Shown here in pieces: positions 36,189 through 44,772 of a stretch of 64,000 nucleotides of DNA (positions within the stretch are counted from its first letter, which is position 1; each line of letters starts with the position of its first letter). This stretch comes from JAKAWQ01 sp963745975. Its GTDB lineage: Bacteria > Pseudomonadota > Alphaproteobacteria > Acetobacterales > Acetobacteraceae. The notes below the pieces were generated by a model. That model had not been told where the DNA came from. It saw only the letters and a list, made by a program, of their open reading frames with translations, and searched no databases. The position numbers and the translations under genes are program-made. The stretch spans positions 318,273 through 382,272 of the forward strand of contig CAVUZJ010000002.1 in NCBI GenBank assembly GCA_963745975.1. The letters are read 5' to 3'.

Positions 36189-36256
36189 AGCACAGCCCCG
36201 AAAATCTGCAGATTCGTAAATTATCACCGGATGTACTGATCGGAAAGTGAAACTTT

Positions 36257-37795
36257 TCAGTTTCCGTAACTCATGTAACGATCTCCTTCGGCCGTGCCGG
36301 AGAGGTCGGCGAGGCCGGCCTCCGTCGCCAGCAGGTGGCTGAGCGGGCCCGAGCTGGTCGCCATCCGCCAGGAGAGCAGGGCGCGGGTTTCGGCGAGCGC
36401 GGCGGCGGCATAATCGGGGGCCTCGGCGAGGTTCTCGAAGCAGTGCGGATCGCGCGCGAGGTCGAAGAGGAGCGGGGGGAGGGTCGCGAAATGCACCGCC
36501 TGGAAGCGGGCCGAGCGCGCCGCCGCGAAGCCGCATTCGTGGGCGCCGGGCCCGAGCGCTTGGGCGAGGCGCTCAGTCTGGTTGCTCCGGAAATCGCCCT
36601 CCCAGTGGGCGGTGCGCCGCCAGGAAGCGGGCGGCTCGCCGCGGCAGAAGCCGAGTAGCGAGCGCCCGTCGCGGCGCGGCGGCGGCGCGGCGCCGAGCCA
36701 TTCGAGGATCGTCGGCATGACGTCCACCGCCTCGGTGAATTCCGCCACGTGCGCGCCGCCGCGCGCACCCGGCACGCGGAGGGTCAGCGGCACCTGCAGG
36801 GCTTGCGCGAAATATCCCTCCTTGCCGAGCAGGCGGTGGTCGCCGAGCATCTCGCCGTGATCGCCGGTCGCGACGACGAGCGTGCGCTCGAGCAGGTCCC
36901 ATTCCTCGAGGCGGGCGAGGATGCGCCCGATCGCCGCGTCCACCTCGCTCACCATCCCGTAGTAGGTGGCGCGGAGCGAAGCGCATTCGGCCTCGGTGAG
37001 CGTCGCGACCGGGCCTTCCGGGCCGGCCAAGAAGCGCGTGCGACGCTGATTTTCGAGCAGGGCGGCAAGGAGCGGATGCTGGCGCGCCTCGGCGGCGGCG
37101 TCGATCGCCGCGTGGCGCGGCGGCATCGCGGCAGGCGAATGGAGCGCGTGGAACGGTGCCGGCGCGACGAAGGGCGGATGCGGCGCGATGTAGCAGACAT
37201 GGGCGAACCAGCGCTCGCGCCGCCGGACCGAGAGATAGCGCAGCACGGCGTCGGTAACGAAGGCAGCGCGGCCATGGCGGGCCTCGAACCGCGCCGCGCC
37301 GCTCGACCCCGGCCGCAAGGCCTCCTCGATGCTTGCGAACCCGTATCCCGCCTCCTCGAGATGGGCGAGCCAGGGTGCCGCGTCCTCGGTGAGGAGGAGC
37401 TCGGGCGTAAAGCCCGGCATCACGCCTTCGTAGGTGAAGAGCGCGGGATCGGCGGGGGGAAGCGAGCGCGGGTCCGCCGTGCTGTCGGTATAGCCGAACA
37501 GCGCCGGATCGTAGCCGGCGGCGCGTGCGCAAGTGGCGAGCGTCGGGATCGCGCGGTCGAGCGGGGTGCCGTTTCGCAGGACGTGGTTGTTGTGCTGATA
37601 GAGGCCGGTGAGCAGCGCGGCGCGCGCCGGCCCGCAGGGCGCGGCCTGCGCGAAGTGATTGCGAAAGAGCGTGCCGTCGCGGGCGAGGCGGTCGAGGTTC
37701 GGCGTGCGGATCCGCTGGTTGCCGGCCGCGCCGAGCGCGTCCGCTCGCCACTGGTCGAGCACGATGAAAAGGACATTGCGCTCGGCAGGGCTCAT
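36257..37795 (-). CDS. sulfatase-superfamily hydrolase with CGPAR nucleophile motif (phosphonate monoester hydrolase-like)
   Basis: 512 residues, no signal peptide. NVLFIVLDQWRADALG (metal Asp), APCGPARAALLTGLY (nucleophile Cys in C-x-P-x-R, here CGPAR rather than CSPTR), ATGDHGEMLGDHRLLGKEG (metal and catalytic residues). This variant and cytoplasmic location are typical of phosphonate monoester/phosphodiester hydrolases and choline-sulfatase-like enzymes. Its position divergent from phnA supports phosphonate-ester cleavage. A formylglycine is expected, so it also depends on an FGE-type enzyme. Confidence 0.85.
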   Translation of the reverse strand: MSPAERNVLFIVLDQWRADALGAAGNQRIRTPNLDRLARDGTLFRNHFAQAAPCGPARAALLTGLYQHNNHVLRNGTPLDRAIPTLATCARAAGYDPALFGYTDSTADPRSLPPADPALFTYEGVMPGFTPELLLTEDAAPWLAHLEEAGYGFASIEEALRPGSSGAARFEARHGRAAFVTDAVLRYLSVRRRERWFAHVCYIAPHPPFVAPAPFHALHSPAAMPPRHAAIDAAAEARQHPLLAALLENQRRTRFLAGPEGPVATLTEAECASLRATYYGMVSEVDAAIGRILARLEEWDLLERTLVVATGDHGEMLGDHRLLGKEGYFAQALQVPLTLRVPGARGGAHVAEFTEAVDVMPTILEWLGAAPPPRRDGRSLLGFCRGEPPASWRRTAHWEGDFRSNQTERLAQALGPGAHECGFAAARSARFQAVHFATLPPLLFDLARDPHCFENLAEAPDYAAAALAETRALLSWRMATSSGPLSHLLATEAGLADLSGTAEGDRYMSYGN

Positions 37796-37917
37796 CGCTG
37801 CGCGTCTCCGGCGGCGGCGGCGGCCGCGCTCGCCCCATCATTGCGGGCAGTGGAGCGGCGAAGCAATCTCGCCCCGCCATCTGGTGACGGGCAGGAGCCC
37901 AAGGGCAGGAGTAGGTT

Positions 37918-39171
37918 ATGGACGCACCGCCCGGCGGGGCACGCGAGGTCACGGTGAACGGGCGCCGCTACCGGTTCCCGCGCGAGGCCACCGTCGTCGT
38001 CTGCCTCGACGGGTCGGAGCCCGGCTATATCGAGGCGGCGATCGCCCGCGGGCTCGCGCCCAACTTCGCCCGGCTGATGCGGACCGGCGCCAGCCTGACC
38101 GCGCTCTCGGCGATCCCGAGCTTCACCAATCCGAACAATATTTCGATCATCACCGGCGCGCCGCCGGCAATCCACGGCATCGCCGGCAACTATTTCTTCG
38201 ACGCCGCGAGCGGTCAGGAAGTGATGATGAACGATCCCCGCTTCCTGCGCGCCGGGACGATCCTGGCGGCTTTCCACGAGGAGGGCGCGCGGGTCGCGGT
38301 GGTGACCGCCAAGGACAAGCTCCGCACCCTGCTCGGGGCGGGGCTCACGATGAGCACCGGCCGCGCGATCGCCTTCTCCGCCGAGCGCGCCGAGCAGGCG
38401 ACGATCGCGGAGAACGGGATCGGCGAAGTGCTGGATTTCGTCGGGCTCCCGCTCCCGGACGTCTATTCGCCGGCGCTCTCCGAGTTCGTCTTCGCCGCCG
38501 GGGTGCGGCTCGTCGAGCGCTTCCGCCCCGACCTGATGTACCTCTCCACCACCGACTATGTGCAGCACAAGGCAGCGCCCGACAGCGATCTCGCCAACGC
38601 GTTCTACGCGATGATCGACCGCTATGTGGGCGAGCTCGACGCACAAGGCGTGGTGCTCGCGCTCACCGCCGATCACGGAATGAACGACAAGCATCTCCCG
38701 GATGGCTCGCCCGACGTGCTCTATCTGCAGGAGTGGTTCGATGCGCGGCTCGGCGCTGCTGCCGCGCGCGTGATCCTGCCGATCACCGACCCCTACGTGC
38801 TGCATCACGGCGCGCTCGGCTCCTTCGCGACCGTCTACCTGCCGGCAGGCGCGGACGAGGCGGGGCTGATCGCCGAGCTTGCCGCGACCGAGGGGGTGAG
38901 CCTCGCGCTCTCGCGGGCCGAGGCCTGCCGGCGGTTCGAGCTGCCGCCCGACCGGGTCGGCGACATCGTCGTGCTCTCCGGGCGGCGCAAGGTGCTCGGC
39001 ACCAGCGCCGCACGGCATGATCTCTCCGCGCTCGATGCGGCGCTCCGCTCGCACGGCGGGCTCGAGGAGCAGAGGGTCCCGATGATCCTCAACCGCCCCG
39101 TGAGCATTCCCGCCGGGCGCGACCTGCGCAACTTCGACGTCTTCGACGTGGCCCTGAACCTGGTGGCCTGA
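37918..39171 (+). CDS. phnA: phosphonoacetate hydrolase
   Basis: 417 residues from ATG 37918 after GGGCAGGAG. An alkaline-phosphatase-fold enzyme: VVVCLDGSEPGYIEAA (metal Asp), SFTNPNNISIITGAPPAIHG (nucleophilic Thr region), NYFFDAASGQEVMMNDP, LALTADHGMNDKH (metal Asp/His) and a late His in LHHGALGS. The length and motifs match PhnA phosphonoacetate hydrolase, which cleaves phosphonoacetate to acetate and phosphate. It precedes the phosphonate ABC importer genes, probably in one operon. Confidence 0.93.
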   Translation: MDAPPGGAREVTVNGRRYRFPREATVVVCLDGSEPGYIEAAIARGLAPNFARLMRTGASLTALSAIPSFTNPNNISIITGAPPAIHGIAGNYFFDAASGQEVMMNDPRFLRAGTILAAFHEEGARVAVVTAKDKLRTLLGAGLTMSTGRAIAFSAERAEQATIAENGIGEVLDFVGLPLPDVYSPALSEFVFAAGVRLVERFRPDLMYLSTTDYVQHKAAPDSDLANAFYAMIDRYVGELDAQGVVLALTADHGMNDKHLPDGSPDVLYLQEWFDARLGAAAARVILPITDPYVLHHGALGSFATVYLPAGADEAGLIAELAATEGVSLALSRAEACRRFELPPDRVGDIVVLSGRRKVLGTSAARHDLSALDAALRSHGGLEEQRVPMILNRPVSIPAGRDLRNFDVFDVALNLVA

Positions 39172-39173
39172 CA

Positions 39174-39201
39174 CCGCCCCGGGGGCGGCGCATCGTTTTT
39201 T
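39174..39201 (+). terminator. possible terminator after phnA
   Basis: CCGCC/GGCGG stem (39174-39178 with 39184-39188), then T6 at 39196-39201. The stem is short but the U-tract is one of the few in this region. It could partly separate phnA from the importer genes. Confidence 0.4.
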
Positions 39202-39291
39202 AGCCGAAATGTCATCGTTTGGCGGCATTGGGACTCCGGCCCCCGGCGGCAAGGAGGGCGCGTCCGCACCATTCGCCGAAAAGGGGGAGAC

Positions 39292-40332
39292 ATGAGGCAC
39301 ATGCGCGCGCCAGTTTTGATCACCGCAGGCCTCGTGCTGGCAGGGCTGGCCGGCGGGCCGGCATGGGCGCAATCGGGTGTTGTTACGATCTACAGCGCCG
39401 ATGGGCTGCATGACGGCTCGCCCAACTGGTACCAGACCGAGTTCGACGCCTTCACCAAGGCGACCGGGATCCGCGTGCAGTATGTCGAGGCGGGCTCGGC
39501 GGTCGTGGTGGACCGCGTCGAGCGCGAGAAGGCGAACCCGCAGGCGGACGTGCTGGTAACGCTCCCACCCTTCATCCAGAAGGCTGAAGCGGACGGGCTG
39601 CTCGCGCCCTACGTGCCGGCGGCGGCGGCGGAGATCGCGGCACGGGACAAGGATCCCGACGGCCGCTACTACGCGGTGGTCGGCAACTATGCCGACTGGA
39701 TCTACAACGCGGCGATTCTGAAATCCCCGCCGGCGACCTTCCAGGGCCTGCTAGCGGCGAGCTTCAAGAACAAGGTGCAGTATTCGACGCCGGGCCAGGC
39801 TGGCGACGGCACTGCGGTGATGCTGAACGTGTTCCAGGCCTTTGGCGGGCCAACGCAGGGTTTCGCCTATCTCAAGAGCTTGCAGGTCAACAATCTCGGG
39901 CCCTCGTCCTCGACCGGCAGGCTCACGGCGCTCGTCAACAAGGGCGAGATCTGGGTCGCGAACGGCGATATGCAGATGAATCTCGCGCAGATGCGGGACA
40001 ATCCGAATGTCCGCATCTTCTGGCCGGCCGGGCCGGACGGCAAGCGGCTCACCTTTTCGCTGCCTTACGATATCGCGCTCGTGCATGGCGCGCCGCACGC
40101 GGAGAACGGGCGGAAGCTGATCGATTTCCTGCTCTCGAAGGAGGCGCAGTCCCAGGTTGCGGGCATCGCCATGGGAATCCCGGTGCGCGCGGACGTGCAG
40201 CCTTCGGGCGAGACCTACGCGACCATGCAGGACCTGCTGAAAGGCGTGGAGATCTGGTCACCCGACTGGGCAAGCCTGCTCAAGAATCTTCAGCCCTACG
40301 TCTCGGAGTGGCACCAGCAGACCGGGAGCTAG
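39292..40332 (+). CDS. phnS: phosphonate (2-aminoethylphosphonate-type) ABC transporter substrate-binding protein
   Basis: 346 residues; ATG 39292 after AAGGGGGAG. Signal peptide MRHMRAPVLITAGLVLAGLAG...AWAQ. It is a class-II iron/2-AEP-type binding protein: VVTIYSADGLHDGSPNWYQTEFDAFTKATG, VLVTLPPFIQKAEADGLL, STPGQAGDGTAVMLNVF. The lead segment SADGLHDG is like known 2-aminoethylphosphonate binding proteins. Followed by ATPase and permeases in order. Which phosphonate it binds is inferred from neighbours. Confidence 0.88.
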   Translation: MRHMRAPVLITAGLVLAGLAGGPAWAQSGVVTIYSADGLHDGSPNWYQTEFDAFTKATGIRVQYVEAGSAVVVDRVEREKANPQADVLVTLPPFIQKAEADGLLAPYVPAAAAEIAARDKDPDGRYYAVVGNYADWIYNAAILKSPPATFQGLLAASFKNKVQYSTPGQAGDGTAVMLNVFQAFGGPTQGFAYLKSLQVNNLGPSSSTGRLTALVNKGEIWVANGDMQMNLAQMRDNPNVRIFWPAGPDGKRLTFSLPYDIALVHGAPHAENGRKLIDFLLSKEAQSQVAGIAMGIPVRADVQPSGETYATMQDLLKGVEIWSPDWASLLKNLQPYVSEWHQQTGS

Positions 40333-40333
40333 A

Positions 40334-40376
40334 GCGTGATCGCCGGAGGTTGCTTAACCGGAGGCGTGAATCACGC
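40334..40376 (+). promoter_or_regulatory. hairpin between binding-protein and ATPase genes
   Basis: GCGTGAT (40334-40340) pairs with ATCACGC (40370-40376). A second, longer imperfect hairpin follows at 40394-40431 (AAGCGGGATGGGT against ACCCGTTCCGCTT, 11 of 13 pairs). Such structures after binding-protein genes often stabilise the upstream mRNA or lower expression of the membrane subunits. Confidence 0.5.
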
Positions 40377-40433
40377 GATCCAACAAAGCTCTGAAGCGGG
40401 ATGGGTGCGCGCGAGCGAACCCGTTCCGCTTTA

Positions 40434-41621
40434 ATGAGCGAGGCCACCGCGGCCGCTGCGTCCGCCGATGGTCCGGATGAGGCTTCGGCCGCCGCCTCCG
40501 CCGCCCTCGCCGCGGCCCCCGCCACCGCCGCGGGGCGGGATGCGGGCGGCATCGGTTTCGAAGGAGTAACGGTCTCCTACAAGGGAAGCGTCGTGCTTGC
40601 CGACTTCACGCTCGCCGTGCGGCCCGGCGAAATCATGGCGCTGATCGGGCCGTCCGGCTCCGGCAAGACGACGGCGCTCCGCGCGATCGCGGGCTTCGTG
40701 CGCCCCGCCGCCGGGCGGCTCCGCGTGGGCGGCCGCGACGTGACCGACCTTCCGCCGCGTGCGCGCGGGATCGGCATCGTGGTGCAAAACTACGCGCTCT
40801 TTCCCCACATGCGGGTCGCGGAGAATGTCGCCTTCGGGCTGCGCGCGCGGCACGCGCCCGAGCAATTGGTGCGCTCCGAGGTCGAGTCCACGCTCGCCAT
40901 GGTCGGCATGAGCGCGTTCGCCGCGCGCTATCCGCGCGAGCTGTCCGGCGGGCAGCAGCAGCGCGTCGCGATCGCGCGCGCGCTCGCCGTGCGGCCTGAC
41001 GTGTTGCTGCTCGACGAGCCGCTCTCTGCCCTGGACGCGCAGATCCGCCAGGCCATGCTCGAGGAGCTCGCGCGGCTGCACCGGAACCTGCCCGCGCTCA
41101 CCGTGCTCTACGTGACGCACGACCAGACGGAGGCGCTGACGCTCGCCGACCGGATCGCGATCCTGCGCGACGGCAGGCTCATGGCACTCGGCCCCTCGCG
41201 CGCGCTCTACCGGCGGCCGCCCAATCGTTTCGCCGCCGAGTTCCTCGGCCGGGCGAACCTTCTCCCGGTCGTCGTGGAAACGCCGGATGCGGGAAGCGGT
41301 CTTGCCGAGGTGCGCTTCGGGGCCACAAGGCTCCGCGCGTGCGGCCACGCCGGCATCGCGGCGGGAAAGCGGTGCCTGCTCTGCATCCGCCCGCACGACC
41401 TGGCACTCGCGGCAAGCGAGCCGGACGCGAACGTGCTCACCGGCTCCGTCCGCGAGGTGCGATGGAAGGGCGAGCTGCACGATCTGACGCTCGAGGTCGA
41501 GGGAGAGACGCTCCGGCTGACATCGGTCGCGCTGCGCGCGCCGCCGCAGCCGGGGGTCACAGTTTGCGTCCATTTCTCCCCCGACGACGCGACGCTCATT
41601 CCCGACGCCGACCATGGCTGA
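40434..41621 (+). CDS. phnT: phosphonate ABC transporter ATP-binding protein
   Basis: 395 residues from ATG 40434; ATG 40401 is an alternative, both lying at a hairpin. An Ala-rich lead of about 30 residues precedes GFEGVTVSYKGSVVLADF. Walker A GPSGSGKTT, signature LSGGQQQRVAIARAL, Walker B VLLLDEPLSALD and the H-loop VTHDQTEA are complete. The C-terminal TOBE-like region (CLLCIRPHDLAL, VREVRWKGELHDLTLEVEG) is typical of the 2-AEP/spermidine/iron subfamily. It overlaps the next gene by 8 bp. Confidence 0.93.
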   Translation: MSEATAAAASADGPDEASAAASAALAAAPATAAGRDAGGIGFEGVTVSYKGSVVLADFTLAVRPGEIMALIGPSGSGKTTALRAIAGFVRPAAGRLRVGGRDVTDLPPRARGIGIVVQNYALFPHMRVAENVAFGLRARHAPEQLVRSEVESTLAMVGMSAFAARYPRELSGGQQQRVAIARALAVRPDVLLLDEPLSALDAQIRQAMLEELARLHRNLPALTVLYVTHDQTEALTLADRIAILRDGRLMALGPSRALYRRPPNRFAAEFLGRANLLPVVVETPDAGSGLAEVRFGATRLRACGHAGIAAGKRCLLCIRPHDLALAASEPDANVLTGSVREVRWKGELHDLTLEVEGETLRLTSVALRAPPQPGVTVCVHFSPDDATLIPDADHG

Positions 41622-42489
41622 GCTGGCCCTCGCAGACCGGCCGCTCCATCGCGCCGCGGCGCCCGGGCTCGCGCTGGCGCCACCGCTCGCCGTGCTCGGA
41701 TTTCTTTTTTTCTATCCACTGGCGCTCATCCTCGCCCAATCGCTCGCCACCGGCAAAGGCGCGGGGCCCTTCGCCAACTACGGAGCGGCGCTCGGCACTT
41801 CGCTCTTCCGCAATGCGCTCTCGCACACGATCGCCATCACGCTTGCCGCGAGCTCGGGCTGCCTCGCGCTCGGCTTCACGCTCTCGGTGGTCATCGCCTT
41901 CGTCCCCTTCCCGGGCGCACGGATCCTCGGCCGCGCCATCGACACCTTCATCGCGCTGCCGACCTTCCTCGTGGCACTCGCCTTCACCTTCATCTACGGC
42001 TCGGCGGGACTGCTGAACGGGGCGGCGACGAAGCTCTTCGGCTTGGCGCTGCCGCCGATCGATTTCCTCTACTCCGCGTGGGGCGTCATCCTCGCCGAGG
42101 TCACGGTCTATACGCCGTTCGTGATGCGGCCGCTGCTGGCCGCCTTCTCGCTGATCGACCAGGCCGAGATCGAGGCCGCGAGCATCCTCGGCGCCGGCTG
42201 GTTCCGCATCCTCCGCCAGATCATCGCCCCCGCGGCGCTGCCGGCGCTGATGGCCGGCGGCAGCCTCTGCCTCCTGCTCACGACCAATGAATTCGGCATC
42301 GTCCTCTTCATCGGCGCCAAGGGCGTAGAAACGCTGCCGCTCCTCATCTACGACAAGGCCATCCAGGAGTTCGACTACGCCGGCGCCTGTGTGCTCGGCG
42401 CGGTCAATATCGCGCTCTCGCTCAGCCTCTTCGCCCTCTATCGCGGCACGCTCGCCTGGCTCGGAAAAACCCGTGCTGGTCTGGTCTAG
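41614..42489 (+). CDS. phnU: phosphonate ABC transporter permease 1
   Basis: 291 residues with six or so membrane helices (PPLAVLGFLFFYPLALILA first). The EAA loop is EIEAASILGAGWFRILRQIIAPA. Overlaps the ATPase gene and the next permease gene, so the translation is coupled. The 2-AEP type fits the context but the EAA motif alone does not separate phosphonate, iron and polyamine importers. Confidence 0.9.
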   Translation: MAELALADRPLHRAAAPGLALAPPLAVLGFLFFYPLALILAQSLATGKGAGPFANYGAALGTSLFRNALSHTIAITLAASSGCLALGFTLSVVIAFVPFPGARILGRAIDTFIALPTFLVALAFTFIYGSAGLLNGAATKLFGLALPPIDFLYSAWGVILAEVTVYTPFVMRPLLAAFSLIDQAEIEAASILGAGWFRILRQIIAPAALPALMAGGSLCLLLTTNEFGIVLFIGAKGVETLPLLIYDKAIQEFDYAGACVLGAVNIALSLSLFALYRGTLAWLGKTRAGLV

Positions 42490-43270
42490 ATCGGGCCGGG
42501 CAACCGCTTGGCTGCTCTTCGGCGTCCTCGCCGGCGTGGTCTACGGCCTGCCGGCCGCGGTCATCCTCCTCGCGAGCCTGGCCGGCCAGTGGAACGGCGT
42601 CCTGCCGTCCAATCTCACGCTCGCGCACTACGCCGCCGCCGTCTCGGGCAGCTCGGGCGCGGCGCTCCGCACGAGCCTGGTGACCGGCGCCGTCGCCAGC
42701 CTCCTCGCCCTCCTGAACGGCACCACCGCCGCACTCGCGCTCCGCCGCCTGCGCGGCCTGCCGCGCCGCGCGCTCGATGCAATCTTCTTCCTTCCGAGCG
42801 CAATGCCCTCGGTCTCGATCGGGCTCGGGCTGCTGGTGGCGTTCAGCCGGCCGCCGATCCTGCTCAACGGCACGATAGCCATCGTCCTCGCGGCGCACTT
42901 CGTCCTGATCTCCGCTTTCACCTTCGGCAGCATCTCGGCCGGGCTCGCACGCATCCCGCCGGACTACGAGCAGGTGGCCGAAAGCCTCGGCGCGCACCCC
43001 GCCTACCTGCTGAGGCGGGTCACGCTGCCGCTCGTGCTGCCCTACCTGCTCGCCGCCTTGAGCCTGAGCTTCGCCCTCTCGATGGGCGAGCTGGGCGCAA
43101 CCGTCATGGTCTACCCGCCGGGGTGGGTGACGCTCCCGGTGCAGATCTTCGGGCTCAGCGACCGCGGCGACGTGTTTGCCGCCGCTTCGCTCACCGTGCT
43201 GCTCGCAGCCAGCACGCTCGCCGCTTTGGCCGCGCTCTCGCTCGTGCCTTTGCGGAGCGCGGCTCGATAA
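42473..43270 (+). CDS. phnV: phosphonate ABC transporter permease 2
   Basis: 265 residues from GTG 42473, 17 bp inside the previous gene; the frame is open further upstream but only as a shadow. It has about six helices (WLLFGVLAGVVYGLPAAVILLAS first) and the EAA-type loop QVAESLGAHPAYLLRRVTLPLVLP. It forms the heterodimeric pore with the first permease. A hairpin at 43275-43291 follows directly. Confidence 0.9.
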   Translation: MLVWSRSGRATAWLLFGVLAGVVYGLPAAVILLASLAGQWNGVLPSNLTLAHYAAAVSGSSGAALRTSLVTGAVASLLALLNGTTAALALRRLRGLPRRALDAIFFLPSAMPSVSIGLGLLVAFSRPPILLNGTIAIVLAAHFVLISAFTFGSISAGLARIPPDYEQVAESLGAHPAYLLRRVTLPLVLPYLLAALSLSFALSMGELGATVMVYPPGWVTLPVQIFGLSDRGDVFAAASLTVLLAASTLAALAALSLVPLRSAAR

Positions 43271-43274
43271 GGCC

Positions 43275-43291
43275 AGGGGGCAGAGCCCCCT
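43275..43291. terminator. bidirectional hairpin between convergent genes
   Basis: AGGGGGC (43275-43281), AGA loop, GCCCCCT (43285-43291), lying in the 25 bp between the permease stop and the PbfA-like stop. It has the same stem-plus-AGA design as the hairpin at 30322-30340, so both belong to one dispersed family. Confidence 0.65.
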
Positions 43292-43295
43292 TGCC

Positions 43296-44657
43296 TTACG
43301 CGGCGATCGCCTCCTCGATGATCGTGAGTGCGCGCAGCATGTCCGTCTCCGTGGTGATGAGCGGCGGGGTGAGGGTGAGCACGTTGCCCATGGTGGTCTT
43401 GAAGGAGAGGCCGGCGTCGAGGGCGCGGTAGAGCACCGTTTCGGCGAGGGCGGGGTCGGGCTCCTTTTCGGTTCGGCTGAGCACCAGTTCGATGCCGAGG
43501 AGGAGGCCGCGGCCGCGCACGTCGCCGATGGCGGGCAGGCGGCGTTTCATCTCCGTCATGCGTTCGAGCGCGATCCCGCCCAGTCGCGCGGCGTGGGCGA
43601 CGAGGTTTTCGTCCTCGATGATCTCGATCGTGGTGAGCGCGGCGCGTGCGGTGATGGGATTCTTCTCGTGCGTGTAGTGGCCGAACGCCCATTCGGCGCC
43701 GACGTCGAGATCGGGCCGCGCGATCACCGCGGCAATTGGGAGCATGCCCCCGCCGAGCGCCTTGCCGAGCACGAGGATGTCCGGCACCACGCCCTCGTGC
43801 TCGCAGGCGAACATTCGTCCGGTCTTGCCGAGGCCGGTCGGGATCTCGTCGAAGACGAGGAGCGCGCCGTGGCGGTCGCAGGCTTCGCGCACGGCCCGCC
43901 AGTAGCCGGGCGGCGGGAGGTAGGGCACCGCGCGCGCGGGCTCGGCGATGACGGCGGCGACGTCGCCCTCGCGGGCGAGCACGTAGTCCACCATGTCAGC
44001 GCAAGCGGTGCGGCAGTGGGCGAGAAATGGGGCTCCGTCCTCGTCCACGTCGTGGCCGTAGGGGCAGCGGTAGCAGGCGAAGGGGGCGACGTGCTGGGCC
44101 CCCGCGACCAGGGGCGCGGCCGGGCCGGCGCGGAAGAGTGCTTCGCCCGAGAGGCTGGCCGCGCCGACGCCGGCGCCGTGGAAGGAGTCCCAGAACGAAA
44201 GGGTCTTGAAGCGGCCGGTGGCGGCGCGCGCGATCTTCACCGCGACCTCCACCGCGTCCGAGCCGCCGGTGGTGAGGAGGACCTTGGAGAGGTTTCCCGG
44301 GGCGATTATGGCGAGCTTTTCGGCGAGCGCGACCGCCGGCTCGCAGGCGTAGCGGCGCGGGGCGAAGGAGAGCGCCTCCATCTGCTGGGCGATCGCCTGC
44401 TTGAGGCGCGGGTGGCCGTAGCCGATGTGATGGACGTTGTTGCCGTGGAAATCCATGAAGCGGCGGCCGGCCGTGTCCTCGATCCAGATCCCCTCGGCGC
44501 GGGCGATCGCGTTGAGGCAGGGGGTGGAGACGGACTGGTGGAGGAAGGCGCGCGAATCGCGGGCAAGCAGCGCCTGGGCCGCCGGATCGAGCGCGCGGGC
44601 CTGCCAGGCGGCACGGCTTCCGGTGAGGTTGGTATCGCCTTCGGATTCCATGCCCAT
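43296..44657 (-). CDS. class-III PLP enzyme, PbfA-like ((R)-1-hydroxy-2-aminoethylphosphonate ammonia-lyase type)
   Basis: 453 residues; ATG 44657 chosen behind GAAGAGGGG. The PLP fold-I core has TTGGSDAVEVAVKIARAATG, DSFHGAGVGAASL, VFDEIPTGLGKTGRMFACEH and the PLP Lys in ILVLGKALGGGMLP. The N-terminal RDSRAFLHQSVSTPCL, FMDFHGNNVHHIGYGHP and ACYRCPYG elements recall the PbfA subfamily, which removes ammonia from hydroxylated aminoethylphosphonate to give phosphonoacetaldehyde. The phnA/importer context supports this. A true aminotransferase role is the main alternative. Confidence 0.75.
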   Translation of the reverse strand: MGMESEGDTNLTGSRAAWQARALDPAAQALLARDSRAFLHQSVSTPCLNAIARAEGIWIEDTAGRRFMDFHGNNVHHIGYGHPRLKQAIAQQMEALSFAPRRYACEPAVALAEKLAIIAPGNLSKVLLTTGGSDAVEVAVKIARAATGRFKTLSFWDSFHGAGVGAASLSGEALFRAGPAAPLVAGAQHVAPFACYRCPYGHDVDEDGAPFLAHCRTACADMVDYVLAREGDVAAVIAEPARAVPYLPPPGYWRAVREACDRHGALLVFDEIPTGLGKTGRMFACEHEGVVPDILVLGKALGGGMLPIAAVIARPDLDVGAEWAFGHYTHEKNPITARAALTTIEIIEDENLVAHAARLGGIALERMTEMKRRLPAIGDVRGRGLLLGIELVLSRTEKEPDPALAETVLYRALDAGLSFKTTMGNVLTLTPPLITTETDMLRALTIIEEAIAA

Positions 44658-44772
44658 CAAGCCCCTCTTCGCCGGTCCGGGACGGATCATGCCGGCCCTT
44701 GCCTTGGCCTTCCATCCGATGCTCAGTTGGGGAGGAATGAGGCGGCTCGGTGCGGGAGTGGAAGGAGAGGCG

